A stretch of 64,000 bases of DNA from Methanoregula boonei 6A8 (GTDB lineage Archaea; Halobacteriota; Methanomicrobia; Methanomicrobiales; Methanospirillaceae), in NCBI RefSeq assembly GCF_000017625.1, contig NC_009712.1:1240001-1304000 (forward strand), written 5' to 3'. How positions within the stretch are numbered: the first letter of the stretch is position 1; each line of letters begins with the position of its first letter. The notes below the pieces were generated by a model. That model was not told the DNA's origin. It saw only the letters and a program-made list of their open reading frames with translations, and did not search any database. Positions 17,039 through 23,875 of this stretch are shown piece after piece. The position numbers and the translations under genes are program-made.

Positions 17039-18313
17039 CTACTCCGTACCTTCCCGGGAATCCGCCGCACTGCCCCGGGTCAGGGCCCTGACAAGCGCCT
17101 CTGCGGCATCCCGGTCTCCTTCTTCAGCACAGGCCCGTATCGAGGCGGTTGCATCCGTCAGGATCTTTTTTGTGAGCACCCGGGAGAGATCATCGATTAC
17201 CCCGGCGGTCCGCTCATCCATGTTCCCGAGCCGGGCAAGCGCCCGGTCCCGCTCACGCACACGCACTGCTTCTGCCCAGGTATGAAGTGCGGCAATACAG
17301 TCATCGGCAGACTTCCGGTGCAGCTGGCGGATAAAAAGATCCAGCTCGTCGTCCACGTATTCCGCTGCCCGTTCTGCCTCTGCCCTTCGGGTACTCATGG
17401 TCTGCTCGTTTACCTGCCGCAGGTCATCGATGGTAAAGAGCCGGACGCCATCGATAGCACCGGCGCCCTCCTCCACGTCCCGGGGCTGGGCAATATCCAC
17501 GAGAATGAGCGGACGTGGGTGGCCCTCCACCGGCCAGCACCGGTCCCGCATGGCTTCTTTGAGTGCTGTCTTATGGATGACCGGGTGCGGTGCCGAGGTG
17601 CAGGAGATCACCACGTCCGAGAGGGTGATGTAATGGTACAACTCGTTCATCCGGACGGCCACGCCGCCGATCTTCTCTGCAAGTATTACCGCCCGGCCAA
17701 AGGTGCGGTTGGCGACATACATCGCGGTCAGGTGTTTTGCGGCAAGCGCCTGGGCCACCAGGAGGCCCATCTCCCCGCTCCCCACCACAAGAATGTGCCG
17801 GCCTTCAAGTGTCCCGAGTTCGGATTCGGCAAGGAGGACTGCGGCAGAACCCACCGAGACTGCGCCCCGGTTGATCTTTGTGGTCCGGCGCACCCCGACA
17901 CCAACATGCACAGCCTTGTTGATGCAGAGCGAGAGAAACGGGCTTGCCGTGCAGGCGGCCTCACCATCGGCAAGACTTTTTTTGAGCTGCCCGATGATCT
18001 GGTCCTCGCCCACGATCATCGAGTCAATGCCTGCGGCAAGCGAGAAGAGGTGGCGGAGGGCCTCGCGGCCTTCGAGCAGGAAAAACCCTTTGCGTTCCTG
18101 GCTTTCGAGGAAATCCCGGAGCGAGGCTGCATCGCCTTCCACGATCACTTCCACCCGGTTGCAGGTCTGGAGGAGCAGGGCGCCGGCAAACTTCTTCTGT
18201 GCCGCGGCAAGAAAGGCCGGCTCGTCCCCGAACCGGAAGGCTTCAAGGGCGAGGACGTCCGCAGTATGATGACTGACGCCGGCCACGGCGAATCTTGACG
18301 GGTGCTTACTCAT
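17039..18313 (-). CDS. hemA: Glutamyl-tRNA reductase
   Basis: 424 residues. VAGVSHHTADVLALEAF at the N-terminus, the catalytic Cys in LLQTCNRVEV, GEDQIIGQLK, and the NADPH domain with VVGSGEMGLL, then VANRTFGRA. It reduces glutamyl-tRNA to glutamate-1-semialdehyde, the first committed tetrapyrrole step and the usual point of heme feedback. The C-terminal helical dimerisation domain is complete. The start overlaps the 3' end of sirC by 8 bases. It is separated from hemB by a lipoprotein and a small CxxC gene, so the set is split in two transcripts. Confidence 0.95.
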   Translation of the reverse strand: MSKHPSRFAVAGVSHHTADVLALEAFRFGDEPAFLAAAQKKFAGALLLQTCNRVEVIVEGDAASLRDFLESQERKGFFLLEGREALRHLFSLAAGIDSMIVGEDQIIGQLKKSLADGEAACTASPFLSLCINKAVHVGVGVRRTTKINRGAVSVGSAAVLLAESELGTLEGRHILVVGSGEMGLLVAQALAAKHLTAMYVANRTFGRAVILAEKIGGVAVRMNELYHYITLSDVVISCTSAPHPVIHKTALKEAMRDRCWPVEGHPRPLILVDIAQPRDVEEGAGAIDGVRLFTIDDLRQVNEQTMSTRRAEAERAAEYVDDELDLFIRQLHRKSADDCIAALHTWAEAVRVRERDRALARLGNMDERTAGVIDDLSRVLTKKILTDATASIRACAEEGDRDAAEALVRALTRGSAADSREGTE

Positions 18314-18932
18314 TGAGATACCGCCCGCTCACCCGCTCCCATGCCCGGTCCGGCGATTCGGAAAGAAGCGTCCAGACCGTCTTGTCGCGGAGCACATCCC
18401 AGAGGATCCGGCGCCGTTCCTCGGGCGTGGTCATTCGCTCCTTCAGGGTTTCGCGCAGCCGGTGCTGGAGTGCCACCATCGCATCGAGCGCCGGGTAACG
18501 CTTCTCGATCTCCTGCCGGATAAACCGGGAGACCGCGGGACTCTGGCTTGCGGTGCTCACTGCAATCGTGTAAAACTCTCCCGCGGATATTGCCGGGATC
18601 ACCACATCGCCCGGCTTCCCGTCAGCGTTATTGAAGAGCACGCCATGCTCTTTGCAGAGCGCACCGATCCGGTCGTTCTCGGCCTTATCGGACAGCGCAC
18701 CGATCACCAGAAACGCCGGCCCGATAAACCGCAGGAGCTCTGCATCGTCCGCTTCCCGGGTATCGAGCGTCTCAATCTGGACCGGCAGGGCACGGACCGA
18801 GGGTGTAAACGCCCGGCTCACCACCAGCACGTCGGCCTCCTGCGAGAAGTGAGCGGCCTTCCTTGCCGCCACTTCCCCGCCGCCGAACACGACAATCTGC
18901 TTACCTGCACACTCCACAAAAAGTGGAATCAT
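18306..18932 (-). CDS. Precorrin-2 dehydrogenase (siroheme synthase N-terminal type)
   Basis: 208 residues. Rossmann NAD-binding start IPLFVECAGKQIVVFGGGEVAARK, the NNADGKPGDVVIPA segment and the STASQSPAVSRFIRQEIE motif of the CysG/Met8 N-terminal domain. It oxidises precorrin-2 to sirohydrochlorin and may chelate iron or cobalt. In methanogens sirohydrochlorin serves siroheme, F430 and cobalamin. The length fits a stand-alone Met8/SirC form without a methylase domain. First gene of a two-gene operon with hemA. Confidence 0.88.
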   Translation of the reverse strand: MIPLFVECAGKQIVVFGGGEVAARKAAHFSQEADVLVVSRAFTPSVRALPVQIETLDTREADDAELLRFIGPAFLVIGALSDKAENDRIGALCKEHGVLFNNADGKPGDVVIPAISAGEFYTIAVSTASQSPAVSRFIRQEIEKRYPALDAMVALQHRLRETLKERMTTPEERRRILWDVLRDKTVWTLLSESPDRAWERVSGRYLNE

Positions 18933-19100
18933 TGATCAATATGATAGAGCGATGCCGTATTTGAGGACTGTCATTTGCATCCGGGTGAGGGGATGAAGTG
19001 GAGAAGTGAAGGCGAATCTCCTAAGCAAACCAGCCGGGCCCCGGCCCGGCTTCCGGGGCAGCGCCTGCCGATCCTGCCTGTTCCGGGCACCCACAGGTCG

Positions 19101-19112
19101 ATATACTTAAAT
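19101..19112 (+). promoter_or_regulatory. TATA box of tRNA-Gly
   Basis: ATATACTTAAAT lies 31-42 bases before the tRNA. With normal archaeal spacing of about 25 bases, transcription would begin a few bases upstream of the mature 5' end. Confidence 0.5.
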
Positions 19113-19142
19113 GGTAAGAATACCCACATTGTAGAGCACACT

Positions 19143-19214
19143 GCGCCGATAGTGTAGTGGTTATCACTAGGCGTTGCCAACGCCTAAACTCGGGTTCGAG
19201 TCCCGATCGGCGCA
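19143..19214 (+). tRNA. tRNA-Gly (GCC)
   Basis: The seven-base acceptor stem GCGCCGA pairs with TCGGCGC. The anticodon arm is AGGCG-TT-GCC-AA-CGCCT, with anticodon GCC. The T arm is CTCGGGTTCGAGTCCCGA with the TTCGAGT loop. The discriminator is A and CCA is not encoded. It is 72 nt with no intron. An AT-rich orphan gene follows it on the opposite strand, so the 3' end may have served as an integration point; no duplicated 3' end was found within the window. Confidence 0.95.
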
Positions 19215-19372
19215 CTTCTTGTTTTGTGGGTTTGAAGGGAGAGCAGATGCTTTCTGGTTTGTTGTTTTTTCAATTTGATTGTGTCACCCGTTGCGGATTA
19301 TGACAATGTTCAAATTTATTATAATGTATACTTTAAAAAAAAATTGGAGAAAATCCCAACATTTGTACGCAA

Positions 19373-20188
19373 TTATTTTGGTACCTGTTGCATCAAAAAT
19401 ACTACAACAGGATATAAAAGAGTGAAATGGTCGGCCAGAATGTTAACAAATTGTTGGTATTTCTCTAAATATTTCTGTCTATTATTTAAACCTTGAAATT
19501 CCTTTACTTTCGTTTTTAATTCTTCCTGCTTAACTCTATCCTCAATTTTATTCTCAATAAAATCACATGCCGCATAAAATGATTGAATGGGAAGAATCAT
19601 TTCATTATTAAAGATACCGGTGTTGTTGATATTAATTATTGGCTGTTGGAATTCTTTCATTTGAGATTCAAAAATTTCCTTCTCGGGGATTTTTTTGTAC
19701 GGCAATAAAAGGGATATTTCTAATAATGCAAGAACAATACCTTGTTGTTTAGAGAATAATCCAAGAATTTGTTGTGCTAGTGATTGCGGATCGTATTGAC
19801 ATCTAATCTCTTCATTAAATTGGAGTAAATCTGATATTCCGTAAAAAGTATGAACTTTTGTTGTAACAATCGTTTTATCCAATATGGAATTTGGTCCCGT
19901 ATAATCTATCATTTTTCCATCATGTAATTCTCTGAATTCAGGTTCCTTTTCCTCATATAAAATTTGAACCAAAAAATGAGAATAGGTGTACCAAAACTCA
20001 TAGTGTTTAATTATGAAATTATGATATTCAGTACGATCTCGATCAAGAGTTTTCCATTTTTCACTAGTAATTGGAGATTTTTTTGGATTTCGAATAGATA
20101 TAAATAAATGTTGGATCTCATTCTCAATTATTAACGCATCTTTCGCTAAATGATCAATTTTTGGTTTAAGACTAGTGTAATTATCCAT
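19373..20188 (-). CDS. AT-rich orphan gene, unknown function
   Basis: 271 residues, largely helical, rich in Lys, Ile, Asn and Gln. There is no recognised motif; the C-terminus ends in a hydrophobic stretch (LYPVVVFLM). Base composition is far more AT-rich than all neighbours, and codon use (AAA, ATT, AAT) is likewise foreign. It lies just downstream of tRNA-Gly, which is a typical integration site. A perfect 15-base palindrome (20199-20213) lies 11 bases before the ATG, possibly an operator. Probably horizontally acquired, perhaps a host-defence or mobile-element cargo gene; nothing in the sequence proves a role. Confidence 0.65.
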   Translation of the reverse strand: MDNYTSLKPKIDHLAKDALIIENEIQHLFISIRNPKKSPITSEKWKTLDRDRTEYHNFIIKHYEFWYTYSHFLVQILYEEKEPEFRELHDGKMIDYTGPNSILDKTIVTTKVHTFYGISDLLQFNEEIRCQYDPQSLAQQILGLFSKQQGIVLALLEISLLLPYKKIPEKEIFESQMKEFQQPIININNTGIFNNEMILPIQSFYAACDFIENKIEDRVKQEELKTKVKEFQGLNNRQKYLEKYQQFVNILADHFTLLYPVVVFLMQQVPK

Positions 20189-20198
20189 AATGGTATCT

Positions 20199-20213
20199 AT
20201 CCTAAATTAGGAT
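20199..20213. promoter_or_regulatory. 15-base palindrome upstream of the AT-rich gene
   Basis: ATCCTAAATTAGGAT is a perfect inverted repeat with a single central base. It ends 11 bases before the start codon at 20188, where a repressor dimer could block transcription or initiation. Seen: symmetry and position. Inferred: operator function. Confidence 0.4.
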
Positions 20214-20439
20214 TATAATAACTAGATACTTCAAACCTTTGTAGAAGTTTAGAGATGATTTTTCATTTCAACTCCTATTTTCACGTAGGATTATTCCGAA
20301 TAATTCTATCTTCATCAGATTCTCTGTCGAGATGATGGGTGGATGTACCGAGCTAGACATAACCCAGCTTTCTCTCAGTTTTTCTTTAATGGCGGGAGAC
20401 AAATTTTGGGAGCGGCCAAAGAACATTTGGTAAAACGAT

Positions 20440-20615
20440 CCCACCCCCTCCTCGCTTTGCTCGGAGTCGCTCGGGCGCCTCGTCGGGCCCTCGCTGGGCA
20501 AGTGCGTGTGTGCGCCCGCTCCATTCTCCTCATAGTCCCATCCACCGAACCTGATCCCGCATCGGGATCCCGGTAAGTGCGTAGCGCAAAACCCGACGAG
20601 GCGTTTTGCGCGTCT
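20440..20615. repeat. GC-rich element with nested inverted repeats
   Basis: This stretch is much more GC-rich than the AT-rich gene beside it. It holds a 12-base inverted repeat, CGCCTCGTCGGG (20476-20487) against CCCGACGAGGCG (20592-20603); a hairpin GATCCCG-CAT-CGGGATC (20553-20569); and a perfect 9-base hairpin GCGCAAAAC / GTTTTGCGC (20584-20611). A 125-codon minus-strand ORF crosses it but has low-complexity content and no ribosome site. It may be a dispersed repeat, a structured RNA or the border of the tRNA-Gly island. The remaining bases from 20214 to 20722 show no gene. Confidence 0.4.
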
Positions 20616-20722
20616 GGCATCGTTTTGTTTCAGCCGCTCATACACTTCCGTTTCCCAGGCCCGGACAAAACCGATGACAATTCTTTATCCCATGAGCCCG
20701 GCCAGAAATAATAGGAGAGACC

Positions 20723-21292
20723 ATGAAAATCATCGGAATTATCGCAAGTCCGCACAAAGAGGGCAATACCGCCTGGGCCGTAAACAAAATACTCGAAGGT
20801 GCGAAAGGACGGGGCGCGGAAACCCGGTCATGGTCGTTCAGCGATCTGGATATCAGCCCGTGCAGGGGTTGTCTTTGCTGTCACGATGGGAGCGATCGGG
20901 GTTGTGTAATCGATGACGACATGCAGGAACTCTATGACGCACTTGATGATGCCGATGCCATTATCCTTGGCTCACCGGTGTACATGGGGCAGATGAGTGC
21001 GCAGGCAAAGATATTCACCGACCGGTTGTTTGCGAAAATTTCTCCGCGATTCTCACCGCATTACAAAGAAAAAGTTACAAAACAAAAGCTGGTTCTTGTG
21101 TTCACTCAGGGAAATCCGGATCCCGGAATGTTCCGTGAGTATTTCGATTACACGAAAAAAATGTTCCGGATGCTGGAGTTCGATGTCAAAGATGTAGTTG
21201 TGATTGCCGGCATGCGGGAGAAACCGGCGCACGAACATAAAGATCTGCTCACTGCCATGAATAAGGTAGGATCATCGCTGGTTTCGGAATGA
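20723..21292 (+). CDS. Iron-sulfur flavoprotein (flavodoxin-like, ISF type)
   Basis: 189 residues. Flavodoxin-like fold: IGIIASPHKEGNTAWAV is the FMN phosphate loop, followed by the compact cluster motif CRGCLCCHDGSDRGC, which reads C-x2-C-x2-C-x7-C and matches the 4Fe-4S site of methanogen ISF, then DADAIILGSPVYMGQMS near the isoalloxazine. ISF passes electrons from ferredoxin to acceptors such as oxygen or peroxide and is linked to oxidative-stress defence. GGAGA precedes the ATG by a few bases. It stands alone between two non-coding stretches. Confidence 0.88.
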   Translation: MKIIGIIASPHKEGNTAWAVNKILEGAKGRGAETRSWSFSDLDISPCRGCLCCHDGSDRGCVIDDDMQELYDALDDADAIILGSPVYMGQMSAQAKIFTDRLFAKISPRFSPHYKEKVTKQKLVLVFTQGNPDPGMFREYFDYTKKMFRMLEFDVKDVVVIAGMREKPAHEHKDLLTAMNKVGSSLVSE

Positions 21293-21374
21293 TCACCGGC
21301 GTCGTAAGGACAGGATAACCGGGGCAGGCCTGCCAGGTCCCACCCCACGATCCACCCTATCTGACTTACCCTAA

Positions 21375-21638
21375 TCCGGGCCCGTATTGAGCCCGGATGA
21401 CCCCTTTTTGGACATCGTAAGAGCCCGTATTGGGCTCCGTTTTAATCCGGGCGCAAATAGGCCGTATTTTGTCAATCGGACGAAATAAAACGTCCTTATA
21501 AACGCGTTTTACGGCCCGATCTCAGGCCCGGATGGGTTTTCGTTCGATCCTGAAAATAAACGCTGCCGGATGGCCGCTATTGCCCGATTATGGGCATTAT
21601 ATGCGGCTCAATTTGGGCGTATTTTGGTGAAATATGCC
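21375..21638. other. Array of six hairpins in a non-coding stretch
   Basis: The 533 bases between the flavoprotein and the next gene hold no credible ORF but several hairpins: TCCGGGC/GCCCGGA (21375-21397); GAGCCC-GTATT-GGGCTC (21421-21437); an outer pair ATCCGGGC (21445-21452) with GCCCGGAT (21526-21533) enclosing GGACG/CGTCC (21478-21495); a nested pair GCCGC/GCGGC around TGCCC/GGGCA (21573-21607); and GGCGTATTT/AAATATGCC (21616-21638). GTATT recurs in or beside the loops, and CGTTTTACGG recurs twice. It may be a structured non-coding RNA or a degenerate repeat array; strand is undetermined. Confidence 0.45.
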
Positions 21639-21825
21639 TTTAAAATGATTATTTTCCACGCGAACTAAAAAGGAACGTTTTACGGGCGTATTTTGCGAGA
21701 TAACCGGGGAATCTGACCCGGGGGATTTCCCTCCCGGGGCAACAGGACTCCCTGATCGCGGGGATGCGGGATCAGCCGGCTCCCGCAATATCCCGCTTAC
21801 ACTTCCCGGATGACCGGGCCACGGC

Positions 21826-23244
21826 TCACACATTTGTCTTTGTAAGCCGCCAGGCCCCGTTGGGAATCAGGATCTCGAAACGTGCGCCTTTCCCCAAGAT
21901 CCCGGTCTCGCGAATCGTGATCCCGGTGATCAGCAGGATCTCCCGTGTGAGAAACAGGCCCATGCCGGTGTTCTTCCCAATCCCGCGCTCGAAGACCTTC
22001 TTCTTTTCTTCCGGCGGGATACCTGCGCCGTTATCCTCGCAGACAAGGATCAGCCCCTCATCGGAGACCTGCTCGAAAAAGGTGACGGTTGTGAGAGTCT
22101 CCCCTCCGTACCGTAGTGCGTTATCGATCAGGTTGTAGAAGACTTTTTCCAGCAGCGGATCAGCAAAGATCCCAATCCCTTTGACCTGCGAGACAATGGC
22201 AATTCCCGGCCGGGAACAATCGGGGATAACCCGCTGCAGGATTGCCTCTGCCTCCTGCCAGATCGGGGCATTCACTCCTACTTCCTGGTACTCCCGGGTA
22301 AAGGAGATCTGGTGCTGGATGATCTCCACGGAATTTTTGATCTCCTGGAGCAGTTCATCGCGTTCCGCCATCTCTTTGCTTGCCAGAGACATGTCAATGA
22401 GGCCTAGAAGCCCGGTGATGGTGTTGAGGATGTCATGCCGGGTGATGTTATTTAACAGGTTGAGTTTCTTATTGGCAAGCACAAAACTTTCTTCGGCCCG
22501 CCGGCGGTCCGTGATATCCCGGAGGGTGCCGTAAATCCCGATCGGCCTGCCGTATACATCCATCCTGACCGTGCTGCGCTCTTCCACCCAGTGAATGTAC
22601 CCCCATTTGTCCACGACCCTGAACACGGTACTTTCCTGCCGTTCGCACGAGAGAACCTTCAGAAAATTCTCCCGCACGATCTTCCTGTCCTGCGGGTAGA
22701 CAAAATCGCAGAAACCTCCAAGAACCAGATCTTCGACCAGATAGCCGTACTTGTTTACGTGCGGCGAGATGTAGGTGACAATACCGTTTACATCCAGCGC
22801 AAATAGGACATCGGCGGTGTTCTCGGCAAGGGCACGGTACTTCTCCTCGCTTTCCTTAAGTTTCTGGTCAAGCTGGGATTTGAACAGGGAGAACTCGATG
22901 ACCGTGCGCAGTTCGCGCTCATCATAAGGCTTGATGATATAGCCGTACGGCTGCGTGATCTTGGCCTGCGCTGTAATGTTCTCGTCGGCAAATGCGGTCA
23001 GGTACACCACCGGGACCGCAGAAAACTTCTGTATCTCTTCAGCGGCAGCGATCCCGTTTATGGTCCCGGCAAGATGGATATCCATCAGGATCAGGTCAGG
23101 AGTTGCATCACGGGCGAGCCGGATCGCTTCCTCCCCGGTGGTCGTAATGCCGGCGATCTGGTAGCCAAAGCCAAGAAGTGTGAGCTTAATGTCTTCTGCT
23201 ACCAGCCGTTCGTCTTCAACGATCAGAATCCGTGCGGCCGCCAT
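21826..23244 (-). CDS. Receiver-PAS-histidine kinase
   Basis: 472 residues, soluble. Receiver domain at residues 5-120 (ILIVEDERLVAEDI, phospho-acceptor Asp in LILMDIHLAG, Lys in IIKPYDERE), coiled-coil linker, PAS domain at about 135-250, then the His motif ITRHDILNTITGLLGLI and an ATPase domain with NLIDNALRYGG, EDNGAGIPPEE and GMGLFLTRE. The receiver at the N-terminus suggests that phosphorylation from another kinase tunes this one. The kinase core matches those of the other sensor kinases here. A TATA-like element lies near 23265-23280 on the minus strand. No DNA-binding output. Confidence 0.88.
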   Translation of the reverse strand: MAAARILIVEDERLVAEDIKLTLLGFGYQIAGITTTGEEAIRLARDATPDLILMDIHLAGTINGIAAAEEIQKFSAVPVVYLTAFADENITAQAKITQPYGYIIKPYDERELRTVIEFSLFKSQLDQKLKESEEKYRALAENTADVLFALDVNGIVTYISPHVNKYGYLVEDLVLGGFCDFVYPQDRKIVRENFLKVLSCERQESTVFRVVDKWGYIHWVEERSTVRMDVYGRPIGIYGTLRDITDRRRAEESFVLANKKLNLLNNITRHDILNTITGLLGLIDMSLASKEMAERDELLQEIKNSVEIIQHQISFTREYQEVGVNAPIWQEAEAILQRVIPDCSRPGIAIVSQVKGIGIFADPLLEKVFYNLIDNALRYGGETLTTVTFFEQVSDEGLILVCEDNGAGIPPEEKKKVFERGIGKNTGMGLFLTREILLITGITIRETGILGKGARFEILIPNGAWRLTKTNV

Positions 23245-23484
23245 TGCTTATTACATTCTGGGGAAGCGATATCGTATAATGATTCTGAACCGGACACCGC
23301 AATTCTCTGGTACCGGGAAATATCGATCGTTATCATCCTGATCAGCGATCCCCGGATTTTTCAGAGACAGGAAGGGGCGTTCATTCTACCGGCAGCATAA
23401 CCGTCCGGCAGGGAGGCAGCCTGAGGACTCCACGTTCTGGAATGCCCGGCAGGGTTTCACTCATGTACTGGTTCCTGTAAGAGA

Positions 23485-23847
23485 TCACAGCAACACACCG
23501 GATCCGGAACTGTGATAGAGCCATAGCTGCCAGCAATTGGAAACGATCGGCAGCACACCAAATACGATAATGATGATCACCATAAGGCCGGCGACCACGT
23601 TGCGCCAGTGGAAATCCAGTTTCATCCCCAGATAGGCAAGAGATCCGGCTGCTATTGCAAAACTGATAACTTTAACCGCAAGCATCAGCCACGGATGAGC
23701 CGCGACCGGTGCAAAGATCAGGTTCTTCTCGGAACCGCCATGGGCAAGAATAGCGGCGGTCGTAACCGCATCCCCGATCTCGCACAAAATACCTATTACA
23801 ACGAGGTTCCACAAATTCGGGCCCTGACCGCTCCGGTGTATTCCCAT
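23485..23847 (-). CDS. Small membrane protein, DUF5658-like
   Basis: 120 residues from the ATG at 23847, which has GGAGAT about 12 bases upstream. Three or four hydrophobic helices: LWNLVVIGILCEIGDAVTTA with an Asp and Thr in the first helix, GGSEKNLIFAPVAAHPWLML, then two helices ending in FGVLPIVSNCWQLWLY. The D-x-x-T and G-x-E-x-N pattern resembles DUF5658 proteins of methanogens. It follows the long kinase gene on the same strand after 28 bases, so it may be co-transcribed. A longer start at 23892 or 23931 would run into that gene. Function unknown. Confidence 0.6.
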   Translation of the reverse strand: MGIHRSGQGPNLWNLVVIGILCEIGDAVTTAAILAHGGSEKNLIFAPVAAHPWLMLAVKVISFAIAAGSLAYLGMKLDFHWRNVVAGLMVIIIIVFGVLPIVSNCWQLWLYHSSGSGVLL

Positions 23848-23875
23848 AGTATTTTTATCTCCGGTCAGTTCCCGT

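Noticed and set aside
17021-18298. A 425-residue plus-strand ORF opposite hemA
   Set aside because: It is a shadow of hemA; composition lacks protein character and it has no ribosome site.
20268-20645. A 125-codon minus-strand ORF over the GC-rich element
   Set aside because: Low-complexity content, no ribosome site, and it crosses inverted repeats; treated as a repeat element.
19143-20722. Integration site (attL/attR) at tRNA-Gly
   Set aside because: No repeat of the tRNA 3' end was found downstream, and no integrase is present.
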